Origin: Burkholderiales bacterium
GTDB lineage: Bacteria; Pseudomonadota; Gammaproteobacteria; Burkholderiales; Burkholderiaceae_F
Assembly: GCA_016716275.1 (NCBI GenBank)
Contig: JADJWR010000002.1
Location: 620,001 to 684,000, forward strand
Length of the DNA stretch: 64,000 bases
Direction of reading: 5' to 3'
In this document: in pieces, positions 8,416 to 17,153 of the stretch
Layout: every line of letters begins with the position of its first letter
Position numbering within the stretch: position 1 is the first letter of the stretch
Notes under the pieces: model-generated
Seen by the model: the letters and a program-made list of their open reading frames with translations, nothing else
What the model was told of the DNA's origin: nothing
Databases searched by the model: none
Program-made: the position numbers and the translations under genes

Positions 8416-9657
8416 ATGTCCACTTGCGAAGTGAAATCCCATCCGATCACCGCCGACGTCGAAGCGGCGCTGGCGCTGGTCAAGCGCGGCTGCGACGAGC
8501 TGCTGATCGAATCCGAGTTCGCGCAGAAGCTGGCGCGAAGCCGCGCCACCGGCAAGCCGCTGCGCTGCAAGCTGGGCCTGGACCCGACCGCGCCGGACAT
8601 CCACCTCGGCCACACGGTGGTGCTGAACAAGCTGCGCCAGCTGCAGGACCTCGGCCACACGGTGATCTTCCTGATCGGCGACTTCACCTCGATGATCGGC
8701 GACCCGTCGGGGCGAAACACACTGCGGCCGCCGCTGTCGCGGGAGGAGATCGGCGCCAACGCGACCACCTACTTCGACCAGGCATCGCTGGTGCTCGACC
8801 GGGCAAAGACCGAGATCCGCTACAACTCCGAGTGGTCGGAGCCGCTGGGCGCCGCCGGCATGATCAAGCTGGCCGCCAAGTACACGCTGGCGCGCCTGCT
8901 CGAGCGCGACGACTTCGCCAAGCGGATGCGCGAGAACCTGCCGATCGCCATGCACGAGCTGCTCTATCCGCTGATGCAGGGCTACGACTCGGTGGCGCTG
9001 CACGCCGACCTGGAACTCGGCGGCACCGACCAGAAGTTCAACCTGCTGGTCGGCCGCGAGCTGCAGCGCCACTACGGCCAGGAGCCGCAGTGCATCCTTA
9101 CCATGCCGCTGCTCGAAGGCCTCGACGGGGTCGAGAAGATGAGCAAGAGCAAGGGAAACTACGTCGGCATCACGGAGCCTGCTTTCGAGATGTTCGGCAA
9201 GGTGATGTCGATCTCCGACCAGCAGATGTGGCGCTGGTACGACCTGCTGTCGCTGCGCTCGAACGACGAGATCGCCGCCCTGAAGCGGCAGGCCGCCGAG
9301 GGCCGCAACCCGCGCGACATCAAGGTGCTGCTGGCGCAGGAAATCGTCGCCCGCTTTCACTCGGTGCGCGCCGCCGAGCTTGCCGACCACGAGTTCATGG
9401 CCAGGTTTCGCGCCGGCGCGATACCGAATGACATGCCAGAAGTCACCATCGACGCCGGTAGCCAACGCATCGGCGTCGCCGCGCTGCTGAAGCAGGCGGG
9501 CTTGGCGCCGTCGACCTCGGAAGCGGTGCGCAACGTCGAGCAGGGCGGGGTGAGGATCGACGGCCAGCGAATCAGCGACCGCGCGCTGCAGCTCGGCGCC
9601 GGCACCTACGTCGTCCAGGTCGGCAAGCGCAAGTGGGCGCGGGTCACGGTGGCCTGA
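8416..9657 (+). CDS. tyrS: Tyrosyl-tRNA synthetase
   Basis: A class I aminoacyl-tRNA synthetase, 413 residues, charging tRNA-Tyr. The HIGH signature is HLGH at residues 63-66 and KMSKS is exact at 241-245. An S4 RNA-binding domain fills the last 70 residues (VAALLKQAGLAPSTSEAVRN). Length and motif spacing match the TyrZ-like bacterial subgroup rather than E. coli TyrS. In the divergent gap, TATAGA at 8361 is a possible -10 without a good -35. Dtd, which removes D-Tyr from tRNA, follows after 44 bases. Confidence 0.97.
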   Translation: MSTCEVKSHPITADVEAALALVKRGCDELLIESEFAQKLARSRATGKPLRCKLGLDPTAPDIHLGHTVVLNKLRQLQDLGHTVIFLIGDFTSMIGDPSGRNTLRPPLSREEIGANATTYFDQASLVLDRAKTEIRYNSEWSEPLGAAGMIKLAAKYTLARLLERDDFAKRMRENLPIAMHELLYPLMQGYDSVALHADLELGGTDQKFNLLVGRELQRHYGQEPQCILTMPLLEGLDGVEKMSKSKGNYVGITEPAFEMFGKVMSISDQQMWRWYDLLSLRSNDEIAALKRQAAEGRNPRDIKVLLAQEIVARFHSVRAAELADHEFMARFRAGAIPNDMPEVTIDAGSQRIGVAALLKQAGLAPSTSEAVRNVEQGGVRIDGQRISDRALQLGAGTYVVQVGKRKWARVTVA

Positions 9658-9701
9658 GTCCCGGCCTGTCTCGACTGCGCCGCTGCGACCGGTAGCCGGC
9701 C

Positions 9702-10160
9702 ATGATCGCGCTGATCCAGCGGGTCATTCGGGCACGGGTTAGGGTCGAGGCAGTGGAAGTCGGCGCCATCGATCGCGGTGTGCTGGCGCTGCTGTGCGCG
9801 CAGCGCGGCGACAGCGAGCGCGAAGCCGACGCGCTGCTGGCCAAGCTTCTTGCCTTTCGCATGTTTGCCGACGCGCAGGGCAGGATGAACCGCAGCGTGG
9901 TCGACGTCGGCGGCGGCCTGCTGCTGGTGCCGCAGTTCACGCTGGCGGCCGACACGGCGAGCGGCACGCGGCCGAGCTTCACGCCAGCCGCGCCGCCGGC
10001 CGAAGGCGAGCGCCTGTTCACCCACTTCGTCGAGCGGGCGCGGGACCGCCATCCGCAGGTGGCCACCGGTGTCTTCGGTGCCCACATGCAGGTAGAGTTG
10101 GTCAATGATGGGCCGGTGACCTTCTGGCTGCAGGTCAAACCCAAGGAGCAGAACGGATGA
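9702..10160 (+). CDS. dtd: D-aminoacyl-tRNA deacylase
   Basis: Hydrolyses D-Tyr-tRNA and other D-aminoacyl-tRNAs, and clears mischarged Gly-tRNA-Ala. The 152-residue product starts MIALIQRV and carries both active-site motifs: the QFTL motif (as PQFTLAAD, with Pro in place of the more usual Ser but the catalytic Thr kept) and the cross-subunit NDGPVTF. It overlaps the next gene by four bases (ATGA). The location after tyrS fits its role in proofreading tyrosine chirality. Confidence 0.95.
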   Translation: MIALIQRVIRARVRVEAVEVGAIDRGVLALLCAQRGDSEREADALLAKLLAFRMFADAQGRMNRSVVDVGGGLLLVPQFTLAADTASGTRPSFTPAAPPAEGERLFTHFVERARDRHPQVATGVFGAHMQVELVNDGPVTFWLQVKPKEQNG

Positions 10161-10795
10161 GACTCTGGAGTGATTCGTTCGCCGACGGCGACCGCATTCC
10201 GGGCGACTATGCATTCGCCGTGATCGACCCGGGGCACCACGTCAGGCTGTCGACGAACCGGAATCCGCACCTGGCGTGGCGCGAGGTGCCGGCCGGCACG
10301 AAGTCACTGGTGCTGATCTGCCACGACTGCGACGTGCCGAGCAGGCCGGACGATGTCAACCAGGAGGACCGGGAAGTCCCGGCCAGCCTGCCGCGGGTCG
10401 ACTTCTACCACTGGGTGCTGGTCGACATCGAGGCGTCGACGTCGAGGATCGACGCCGGTGCCTACTCGAGCGCAGTGACGCCGCGCGGCAAGGGCGGGCC
10501 GGCGGCGCCGAACGGCACCCGGCAGGGGATCAACGACTACACCGCCTGGTTCAACGGTGACCACGACATGGAGGGCGACTACTACGGCTACGACGGCCCG
10601 TGCCCGCCGTGGAACGACGCGCTGATCCACCGCTACGTGTTCACCATCCACGCGCTCGACATCGACGCAGTGCCGCTCGAAGGGCGCTTCACCGGTGCCG
10701 ACGTGCGCCGGGCGATCGACGGCCACGTCCTCGCCCAGGCGTCGCTCAGCGGCACCTACACGCTGAATCCGCGGCTTGCCGGGCGAGCCGAGTGA
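10157..10795 (+). CDS. YbhB/YbcL-type PEBP-like protein
   Basis: A 212-residue phosphatidylethanolamine-binding-like protein of the Raf-kinase-inhibitor fold. SFADGDRIPGDYAF, NPHLAWREVP, HDCDVPSRPDD and FYHWVLVDI are the core PEBP strands. GINDYTAWFNGD and YYGYDGPCPPWND give the ligand pocket, and HRYVFTIHALD the C-terminal strand. The bacterial function is not known. It is translationally coupled to dtd and to the next gene by 4-base and 1-base overlaps. Confidence 0.85.
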   Translation: MRLWSDSFADGDRIPGDYAFAVIDPGHHVRLSTNRNPHLAWREVPAGTKSLVLICHDCDVPSRPDDVNQEDREVPASLPRVDFYHWVLVDIEASTSRIDAGAYSSAVTPRGKGGPAAPNGTRQGINDYTAWFNGDHDMEGDYYGYDGPCPPWNDALIHRYVFTIHALDIDAVPLEGRFTGADVRRAIDGHVLAQASLSGTYTLNPRLAGRAE

Positions 10796-11448
10796 TGACG
10801 CCCGGCAAGGTGACGACGCTGCTGCTGATCCGCCACGGCGAGACGGCGTGGAATGCCGAGCACAGGATCCAGGGCCGACTCGACGTGCCGCTGTCGACCA
10901 CCGGCCTCTGGCAGGCCGGGCGACTGGCGCAGCGCCTTGCCAGCGAAGTCATCGACGCCGTGGTGGCCAGCGACCTGTCCCGTGCCTGGATGACCGGCGT
11001 GCCGCTGGCCGATGCGCGCGGGCTGTCGATGGTGGCGGAGCCGCGCCTGCGCGAGCGTGCCTTCGGCATCTTCGAGGGCAAGACGCTCGACGAGATCGCG
11101 GCCCGCCACCCGGAGGAGTTCGCCGCCTGGCGTGCGCGCGACGTCGACTGGCGAATTCCGGACGGCGAATCGGGCACCGAGTTCATCGCCCGCGTCCTCG
11201 CGGCGATCGAGCAGATCGCCGCGAGCCATGCCGGCCGCACGGTCGCCGTGGTCACGCACGGCGGCGTGCTCGACGTCGTCTACCGTCGTGCCCGTGCGCT
11301 GGCCTGGGATGCGCCGCGCGAGCACCTGATGCTCAATGCCGGCATCAACCGGCTGCAGGCCGAGCCGGCCCCGCTGCAACTGCGGATCGTCGATTGGGCC
11401 GACGTGGCCCACCTGGAGCATGCGCGCGACGAACTGGCGGCGTCCTGA
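10795..11448 (+). CDS. Histidine phosphatase family protein
   Basis: A 217-residue member of the phosphoglycerate-mutase-like superfamily. LLLIRHGETAWN carries the phosphorylated His and the Arg-His-Gly motif, LRERAFGIFEGK the acid-base region, and VVTHGGVLD the second catalytic His. Members dephosphorylate sugars, cofactor precursors or nucleotides, and the sequence alone does not choose among them. It has a one-base overlap with the PEBP gene and is likely in one transcript with dtd. Confidence 0.88.
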   Translation: MTPGKVTTLLLIRHGETAWNAEHRIQGRLDVPLSTTGLWQAGRLAQRLASEVIDAVVASDLSRAWMTGVPLADARGLSMVAEPRLRERAFGIFEGKTLDEIAARHPEEFAAWRARDVDWRIPDGESGTEFIARVLAAIEQIAASHAGRTVAVVTHGGVLDVVYRRARALAWDAPREHLMLNAGINRLQAEPAPLQLRIVDWADVAHLEHARDELAAS

Positions 11449-11483
11449 ATGATCCGGCGCAATGCGCGCCGGCACGGCGTATC

Positions 11484-11489
11484 TAGACT
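11484..11489 (+). promoter_or_regulatory. Candidate -10 element hugging the GTG start (leaderless mRNA)
   Basis: TAGACT at 11484-11489 would place transcription start at or next to the GTG at 11496. No Shine-Dalgarno is present. The same arrangement occurs at ribD and lpxC in this window. Confidence 0.4.
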
Positions 11490-11495
11490 GCCGGC

Positions 11496-12755
11496 GTGAA
11501 TGACACGTTCGAGCTGGCGCTGACGTTCGCGGTGAGCGCCGCCATCGGCCTGCTGGTAGGCACCGAGCGGGAACGCAAGCCGACCGCCAAGGCGGGCGTG
11601 CGCACCTTCGCCCTGATCGCAGTGCTCGGCACCGCCTGCGCCTTCGTCGCCCAGTCGCTCGACAGCCCCTGGCTGGTGCCGACCGGATTCGCGCTCGTCG
11701 GGCTGTCGATCGGCGGCGCGCAACTCGTCGACCCGGTGACGCGCGCCGAGGACTCAGGCACGACGACGGTGGTGGCGGCGCTGCTGGTCTATGTGCTGGG
11801 GGCGCTGAACTTCCACGGCGAGCGAACGCTGGCCGTCGCGCTCGGCATCGGCATGACCGCGCTGCTGTACTTCAAGACCGAGCTGGAAGGGGCGGCGACT
11901 CGCCTGACGTCGACCGACATCCGCTCGATGCTGCAGTTCGGCGCGATCAGCGCGATCGTGCTGCCGCTGCTTCCCGACCGCGGCTTCGGTCCCTACGGCG
12001 TGCTCAACCCGTTCCACATCTGGCTGATGGTGGTGCTGATCTCCGGCGTCAGCCTGGCCGGCTACGTCGCATGGCGGTTGACGCTCGAAGGCAAGGGGCT
12101 GCTGCTGACCGGCCTGCTCGGCGGCGTCATATCGAGCACCGCCACCACCTTTGCCTATGCCCGCCATGCGCGCGACGCCACCCATACGCCGGCCGCCGTG
12201 CTCACCGTCATCCTGCTGGCCAACGTCGCCAAGCTGCTGCGGGTGCTGCTGCTGGCGGCGGTGATCGCGCCGGCGGTGCTGCCGATGCTTGCGGTGACCA
12301 TGCTGCCGGCGCTGGTGGCGACCGCGCCCGCGCTGTGGTGGAACTATCGCCGCGCCAGCGGCGAGAAGGGCGAGGACACCGATCGCCTGCAGAACCCGAC
12401 GCAGCTGGGCACCGCCCTGCTGTTCGGTGCTTTCTACGCGCTGGTCCTGCTGGCGGCAGCCTGGCTGTCCGAAGTCTTCGGCAGCGGCGGTCTGTTCGTG
12501 CTTTCCTTCATCTCCGGCCTGACCGACGTCGATGCGATCACGCTGTCGTCGGCGCGCCTGGCCGGGCAGGGCAACATCAGCCTGGCGGAGTCGGTCACGG
12601 CCATCACGCTGGCGGTGGTGTCCAACATGCTGTTCAAGGCCGGCGTGTCGACGGTCGTCGGCGGCCGCACGGTTGGCCGCCTGGTGACGATCGGCTTCGC
12701 CCTGCCGCTGCTGGCCATCGTCGGCGGGCTGCTGGTGCTCGACGCACTGGCATAA
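11496..12755 (+). CDS. MgtC/SapB and DUF4010 membrane protein
   Basis: A polytopic inner-membrane protein of 419 residues. The first ~140 residues form an MgtC-like unit with the family segment IGLLVGTERERKP and several membrane helices. The remainder is a DUF4010 unit with about seven more helices, including GLLGGVISSTATTFAYARHA and the conserved FISGLTDVDAITLS. The combination is widespread in proteobacteria; transport or regulation of divalent cations is suggested by the MgtC relationship but not demonstrated. It starts with GTG and has no Shine-Dalgarno. Confidence 0.82.
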   Translation: MNDTFELALTFAVSAAIGLLVGTERERKPTAKAGVRTFALIAVLGTACAFVAQSLDSPWLVPTGFALVGLSIGGAQLVDPVTRAEDSGTTTVVAALLVYVLGALNFHGERTLAVALGIGMTALLYFKTELEGAATRLTSTDIRSMLQFGAISAIVLPLLPDRGFGPYGVLNPFHIWLMVVLISGVSLAGYVAWRLTLEGKGLLLTGLLGGVISSTATTFAYARHARDATHTPAAVLTVILLANVAKLLRVLLLAAVIAPAVLPMLAVTMLPALVATAPALWWNYRRASGEKGEDTDRLQNPTQLGTALLFGAFYALVLLAAAWLSEVFGSGGLFVLSFISGLTDVDAITLSSARLAGQGNISLAESVTAITLAVVSNMLFKAGVSTVVGGRTVGRLVTIGFALPLLAIVGGLLVLDALA

Positions 12756-12771
12756 TTTCCGCCGCCATCGT

Positions 12772-12820
12772 GCCCCGCGCGACTGGCGTCCAGGTGGATC
12801 ACCACCAGGGAGCGCGGGGT
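12772..12820 (+). other. Structured RNA leader candidate upstream of glyA
   Basis: A 9-bp outer stem (12772-12780 with 12812-12820) encloses a second stem CTGG/CCAG and an inner hairpin GGTG/CACC in a nested arrangement. An alternative fold gives two side-by-side hairpins on the same outer stem. No T tract follows, so it is not an intrinsic terminator. The glyA Shine-Dalgarno lies about 60 bases on. I cannot match it to a known riboswitch class. Confidence 0.45.
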
Positions 12821-12892
12821 CCGAGTCTCGCCGTTCGCCTGGGCATCGATGGCAAGTGACCGTAGCCTTCGCACTTGCTGCCAGGAGTTGCC

Positions 12893-14152
12893 ATGTTCAG
12901 ACGCGCCACGCACACGATCGAAGCGGTCGACCCCGAGCTGTGGGCCGCGATGCAGGCGGAGAACCGCCGCCAGGAAGAGCACATCGAGCTGATCGCCTCG
13001 GAGAACTACGCCAGCCCGGCGGTGATGGCGGCCCAGGGCGGGCAGATGACCAACAAGTACGCCGAGGGCTATCCCGGCAAGCGCTACTACGGCGGCTGCG
13101 AGCATGTCGACGTGGCCGAGACGCTGGCACTCGAGCGGCTGAAGAAGCTGTTCGGCCTGCCGAACATCGAGATCGCCGCCAACGTGCAACCGCACGCCGG
13201 GGCACAGGCCAACGAGGCGGTGTTCCTGGCGCTGCTGAACCCCGGCGACACGATCATGGGGATGAGCCTTGCCGAGGGCGGCCACCTGACGCACGGCATG
13301 GCGCTGAACATCAGCGGCAAGTGGTTCAAGGTGGTCAGCTACGGACTGAACGCGCGCGAGGAGATCGACTACGACGCGATGGAGAGCCTCGCCCACGCGC
13401 ATCGGCCGAAGCTCGTCATCGCCGGTGCCTCGGCCTACAGCCTGCACATCGACTTCGCGCGGATCGCGCGGATCGCGCGCGACGTCGGCGCGCTGTTCAT
13501 GGTCGACATGGCGCACTACGCGGGACTGATCGCCGCCGGCGTCTACCCGAGCCCGGTGCCGCACGCCGACGTGATCACCTCGACCACCCACAAGACGCTG
13601 CGCGGCCCGCGCGGCGGCCTGATCCTGATGAAGCCGCAGTTCGAGCGGGCGATCAACAGCGCGGTGTTCCCGGGCCTGCAGGGCGGGCCTCTGATGCACG
13701 TGATCGCCGCCAAGGCGGTCGCCTTCAAGGAGGCGCTGGCGCCCGAGTTCAAGGCCTACCAGCAGCAGGTGCTGGCCAACGCCCGGGTGATGGCGCAGAC
13801 GCTTGGCAGGCGCGGACTGCGCATCGTCTCCGGCGGCACGCAGAGCCACCTGATGCTGGTCGACCTGCGCGCCAAGGGAATCACCGGCAAGGCGGCCGAG
13901 GCGGCGCTCGGCCAGGCGCACATGACGGTCAACAAGAACACCATCCCGAACGATCCGGAAAAGCCGATGGTCACCAGCGGCATCCGCGTCGGCACGCCGG
14001 CGATGACCACGCGCGGCTTCGGCGAGCCTGAGACCGAGCAGACGGCCAACCTGATCGCCGACGTCCTCGAGGCGCCGAGCGACCCGGCGACCATCGGGCG
14101 GGTCCGCGCCGAGGTGGCGAAGCTGACCTCGATGTTTCCGGTCTACGGCTGA
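12893..14152 (+). CDS. glyA: Serine hydroxymethyltransferase (divergent PLP-phosphate loop)
   Basis: A PLP enzyme interconverting serine plus tetrahydrofolate with glycine plus methylene-tetrahydrofolate. The 419-residue product has HIELIASENYASPAV, NKYAEGYPGKRYYGG and the PLP lysine in TTHKTLRGPRGG. The loop usually read as HSGSQAN is HAGAQAN here, so two serines, one of them a PLP-phosphate contact in characterised enzymes, are Ala. GHL-region LAHGG is LAEGG and the ENHL region is QSHL. It may be a lineage variant or a second-copy type. The ATG at 12893 has AGGAG upstream. nrdR follows. Confidence 0.92.
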   Translation: MFRRATHTIEAVDPELWAAMQAENRRQEEHIELIASENYASPAVMAAQGGQMTNKYAEGYPGKRYYGGCEHVDVAETLALERLKKLFGLPNIEIAANVQPHAGAQANEAVFLALLNPGDTIMGMSLAEGGHLTHGMALNISGKWFKVVSYGLNAREEIDYDAMESLAHAHRPKLVIAGASAYSLHIDFARIARIARDVGALFMVDMAHYAGLIAAGVYPSPVPHADVITSTTHKTLRGPRGGLILMKPQFERAINSAVFPGLQGGPLMHVIAAKAVAFKEALAPEFKAYQQQVLANARVMAQTLGRRGLRIVSGGTQSHLMLVDLRAKGITGKAAEAALGQAHMTVNKNTIPNDPEKPMVTSGIRVGTPAMTTRGFGEPETEQTANLIADVLEAPSDPATIGRVRAEVAKLTSMFPVYG

Positions 14153-14195
14153 AGGCAAGCGGGGCCGACGGGCTGGACGTTTACGCGCCTGAACC

Positions 14196-14663
14196 ATGAA
14201 GTGCCCCTTCTGCCACCACGCCGATACGCAGGTGATCGACTCGCGCGCCTCCGACGACGGCGCGGTCATCCGCCGCCGTCGCCGGTGCCTGCAGTGCGAC
14301 AAGCGCTTCACGACCTACGAGCGCGTCGAACTGGCGATGCCGACACTGATCAAGCGCGGCGGCGTCCGAGCGGAGTACGACCGCGACAAGCTGCGCGCCT
14401 CGATGCTGCTGGCGCTGCGCAAGCGGCCGGTGCCGCGCGAGGCGGTCGACGAGGCGATCGGCCGCATCGAGGAGAAGCTGCTCAGCTCGGCCCAGCGCGA
14501 AGTCAAGAGCGAGAAGATCGGCGAACTGGTGATGCGCGAGCTGAAGCGGCTGGACAAGGTCGCCTACATCCGCTTCGCCTCCGTCTATCGCAGCTTCGAG
14601 GACGTCGACGAGTTCGCCGAGGTGGTCAAGGAAGTGCGGCCGGTGCGCCGCCGCCGCGCCTGA
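14196..14663 (+). CDS. nrdR: Transcriptional repressor NrdR
   Basis: A dATP/ATP-sensing repressor of ribonucleotide reductase genes. The 155-residue protein begins MKCPFC, forming the Cys4 zinc ribbon with Cys3, Cys6, Cys31 and Cys34. An ATP-cone domain follows at about residues 49-140 (LIKRGGVRAEYDRDKLRASM). Length and motifs are standard. It sits between glyA and ribD, the common proteobacterial arrangement. No NrdR box was evident next to it, so its targets are presumably elsewhere. Confidence 0.97.
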   Translation: MKCPFCHHADTQVIDSRASDDGAVIRRRRRCLQCDKRFTTYERVELAMPTLIKRGGVRAEYDRDKLRASMLLALRKRPVPREAVDEAIGRIEEKLLSSAQREVKSEKIGELVMRELKRLDKVAYIRFASVYRSFEDVDEFAEVVKEVRPVRRRRA

Positions 14664-14716
14664 GGCCGGCGACCGATCCTCGGGCCGGCCGCGCAATGGC
14701 GGCTGAGAGCGCCGCG

Positions 14717-14722
14717 TAGAAT
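14717..14722 (+). promoter_or_regulatory. Candidate -10 element directly before ribD (leaderless mRNA)
   Basis: TAGAAT ends eight bases before the GTG start of ribD, so a transcript from it would have a leader of zero to two bases. There is no Shine-Dalgarno. No FMN riboswitch is present. Confidence 0.4.
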
Positions 14723-14730
14723 CCGCGCCC

Positions 14731-15828
14731 GTGTACTCGGCGCAGGATCATGCCCTGATGCGTCGCGCGCTGGAACTGGCGGCGCGCGCAATGAACCATG
14801 CCACGCCGAATCCTCGCGTGGGCTGCGTGATCGCCCGCGACGGTCGCATCCTCGGCGAGGGCTACACGCAGCCGCCCGGCTTCAACCACGCCGAGATCGA
14901 GGCGTTGCTCGACGCCCGCCGCAACGGCCATGACCTGCACGGCGCCGCTGCCTTCGTCTCGCTCGAACCCTGCTCGCACTTCGGCCGCACGCCGCCTTGC
15001 GTCACCGCGCTGATCGAGGCGCGCCTGGCGCGGGTGGTCGCCGCGGTGGAGGACCCGAATCCGCAGGTCGCCGGCCGCGGACTCGAGGCGCTGCGCGCCA
15101 GCGGCGTCGACGTGCGCTGCGGCCTGCTGGCGGCCGAGGCGACCGAGATGAACATCGGCTTCTTCTCGCGCATGAACCGCGGCCGCCCTTGGGTCCGGCT
15201 GAAGATCGCCGCCAGCCTCGACGGCCGCACAGCGCTGTACAGCGGCCCGTCGCAGTGGATCACCTCGGCGGCGGCCCGTACCGACGGCCACGCCTGGCGC
15301 GCGCGCGCCTGCGCCGTGCTGACCGGTATCGGCACCGTCGCTGCCGACAACCCGCAGATGAACGTGCGTCTGGTGCCGACGACCCGGCAGCCGCTGAAGG
15401 TGCTGGTCGACAGCCGACTCGACGTCGATCCGCAGGCGAGGATCTTCGGCGACGGCGAGGTGCTGGTGGTCGGCGCGGTGGACGATGCGCCGCGTGCCGC
15501 GCGCCTGCGCGAGGTCGGCGCCGAGGTGATTGCGCTGCCGAACGGGCAGGGCAAGGTCGACCTGCCGGCGCTGCTGAAGGAACTGGCGCGGCGTGGCGTC
15601 AACGAAGTGCACGGGGAGGCCGGTTTCAAGCTCAACGGCTCGCTGGTGCGCGAAGGCTGCGTCGACGAGCTGCTTGTCTACCTGGCGCCGATGCTGATCG
15701 GCGACGCCACCGGCATGCTCAACCTGCCCGCGCTGTCCGACCTCGCGCAGGCGCAGCGTCTGCTGTTTCGCGAGGTCACGCAGGTCGGCGAGGACGTGCG
15801 CATTCTGGCGCGATGGGGGCTGGGCTGA
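14731..15828 (+). CDS. ribD: Bifunctional pyrimidine deaminase/reductase RibD
   Basis: Carries out two steps of riboflavin synthesis: deamination of the diaminopyrimidine and NADPH-dependent reduction of its ribose. The N-terminal deaminase (about residues 1-145) has zinc ligands in HAEIEAL and in PCSHFGRTPPC. The C-terminal reductase (about 150-365) shows RPWVRLKIAASLDGR and the nucleotide-binding ITSAAARTDGH segment. It is 365 residues with a GTG start, which fits the usual N-terminus DHALMRRALELA. Its stop overlaps the ribE start by one base. Confidence 0.96.
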   Translation: MYSAQDHALMRRALELAARAMNHATPNPRVGCVIARDGRILGEGYTQPPGFNHAEIEALLDARRNGHDLHGAAAFVSLEPCSHFGRTPPCVTALIEARLARVVAAVEDPNPQVAGRGLEALRASGVDVRCGLLAAEATEMNIGFFSRMNRGRPWVRLKIAASLDGRTALYSGPSQWITSAAARTDGHAWRARACAVLTGIGTVAADNPQMNVRLVPTTRQPLKVLVDSRLDVDPQARIFGDGEVLVVGAVDDAPRAARLREVGAEVIALPNGQGKVDLPALLKELARRGVNEVHGEAGFKLNGSLVREGCVDELLVYLAPMLIGDATGMLNLPALSDLAQAQRLLFREVTQVGEDVRILARWGLG

Positions 15829-16451
15829 TGTTCACCGGGATCGTGCAGACCACGGGCCGCATCGTCGCGGTCGAGCCGCTTGGCTTCGGGCGGCGCCTGA
15901 CCATCGAGGCCCCGTCGCTCGGACTGGACGACGTGCGGGTCGGCGACTCGATCGCGATCAGCGGCGCCTGCATGACGGTGACGGCCAAGCAGGCCGGCAG
16001 TTTCTCGATCGACGTTTCCGCCGAGTCGCTGTCGAAGACGGCCGGGCTCGATGCGATGGGCGAGGTCAACCTCGAAAAGGCGATGCGGGTCGGCGACCGG
16101 CTCGATGGCCACATCGTCAGCGGCCACGTCGACGGCACCGGCATCGTCAGCACGATGGAACCGGCCGGCGAAAGCTGGTCGTTGGTCGTCGACGCGCCGG
16201 TGGAGCTCGCCCGCTACCTCGCCTACAAGGGTTCGGTCGCCGTGAACGGCGTTTCGCTGACGGTCAACCGCGTCGAGGATGTTGCGCCGGGCACGGCACG
16301 GGCCTGCTGCCGCATATGGATCAACCTGATCCCGCACACGATCGAGGTGACGACGCTGCGCAACCTCAGGCCCGGCGACCGGGTCAACCTCGAGGTCGAC
16401 ATGATCGCGCGCTACCTCGAGCGCATGCTGCCGGCGGCGCTGCGCCGCTGA
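15828..16451 (+). CDS. ribE: Riboflavin synthase, alpha chain
   Basis: Dismutates two 6,7-dimethyl-8-ribityllumazine molecules to riboflavin. The 207-residue product has the two tandem lumazine-binding barrels. The first begins MFTGIVQTTGRI with VGDSIAISGACMTV; the second begins DGHIVSGHVDGTG with YKGSVAVNGVSLTVN. The N-terminal MFTGIV is the family start. The segment ARACCRIWINLIPHT is a little unusual in its paired Cys. It is coupled to ribD by a one-base overlap and followed within four bases by a CPBP gene. Confidence 0.96.
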   Translation: MFTGIVQTTGRIVAVEPLGFGRRLTIEAPSLGLDDVRVGDSIAISGACMTVTAKQAGSFSIDVSAESLSKTAGLDAMGEVNLEKAMRVGDRLDGHIVSGHVDGTGIVSTMEPAGESWSLVVDAPVELARYLAYKGSVAVNGVSLTVNRVEDVAPGTARACCRIWINLIPHTIEVTTLRNLRPGDRVNLEVDMIARYLERMLPAALRR

Positions 16452-16454
16452 AGC

Positions 16455-17144
16455 GTGCCGGGCGCCGCTGCCTTGGCGCTGCTGGCGGCAGCAATGCTGC
16501 TGCTGGCTGCGTGGCGCGATCCGCAGCGGCGGGCGTGGGCGCTGGTGACGGTCGCCGGCGGCGTCCTTTACTTCGCGCTGCGCAGCCTGCCGCTTTTCGG
16601 CGCCGGCGAGCGGGTCGCGGGCGAGGACTGGAACTGGAGCGGCCACCTGCTGGCCCTCGGCGGCATGCTGGCGCTGGCAGCGGTGCTCAACCGAAGGACG
16701 GGCACGGCGCCGCACGAGATGGGTCTTGCCTGGCCCGCCAACCTCGGCGCGGCGGTGCCGGTCGCTGCGGCGGCGCTGCTGGTGAGCTATCCGCTGCAGG
16801 TGATCACCGCTGGCCGCGTCGAGTCGGTCCCGGCAGCCGCGTGGCTTTTCGTCGCGACCATGCCGGGCCTGGCCGAGGAAGTCGCCTTCCGCGGCGTGCT
16901 GCTCGCCGCCGCCGAGCGGGCGGCGCCGATGGCGCGGACGATCGCCGGTGTCCGGCTGTCCCTCGGCGCGGCGCTGCTGACGGCGGCATTCGTCGTCCTG
17001 CACGGCTTCGGCGTGGGGACGATCGTCTCCGTGCTGCCCGGCGCGCTGCTGTACCTTTGGCTGCGCCTGCGCACCGGCAGCGTGCTGGTGCCGATCGTCG
17101 CGCACAATCTCTGGAACCTGACCGTGCTTGCTGCCCATCGCTGA
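16455..17144 (+). CDS. CPBP-family intramembrane metalloprotease-like protein
   Basis: A 229-residue polytopic membrane protein of the CPBP/ABI family. The three motifs are present: GLAEEVAFRGVLL (two Glu and Arg), FVVLHGFG with the second His motif, and a closing VPIVAHNLWN. Family members include prenyl-protein CAAX proteases and bacterial self-immunity proteins; the target here is unknown. The GTG start lies three bases past the ribE stop, so it is probably read with the rib genes although unrelated to riboflavin. Confidence 0.82.
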   Translation: MPGAAALALLAAAMLLLAAWRDPQRRAWALVTVAGGVLYFALRSLPLFGAGERVAGEDWNWSGHLLALGGMLALAAVLNRRTGTAPHEMGLAWPANLGAAVPVAAAALLVSYPLQVITAGRVESVPAAAWLFVATMPGLAEEVAFRGVLLAAAERAAPMARTIAGVRLSLGAALLTAAFVVLHGFGVGTIVSVLPGALLYLWLRLRTGSVLVPIVAHNLWNLTVLAAHR

Positions 17145-17153
17145 CCCGACCCC

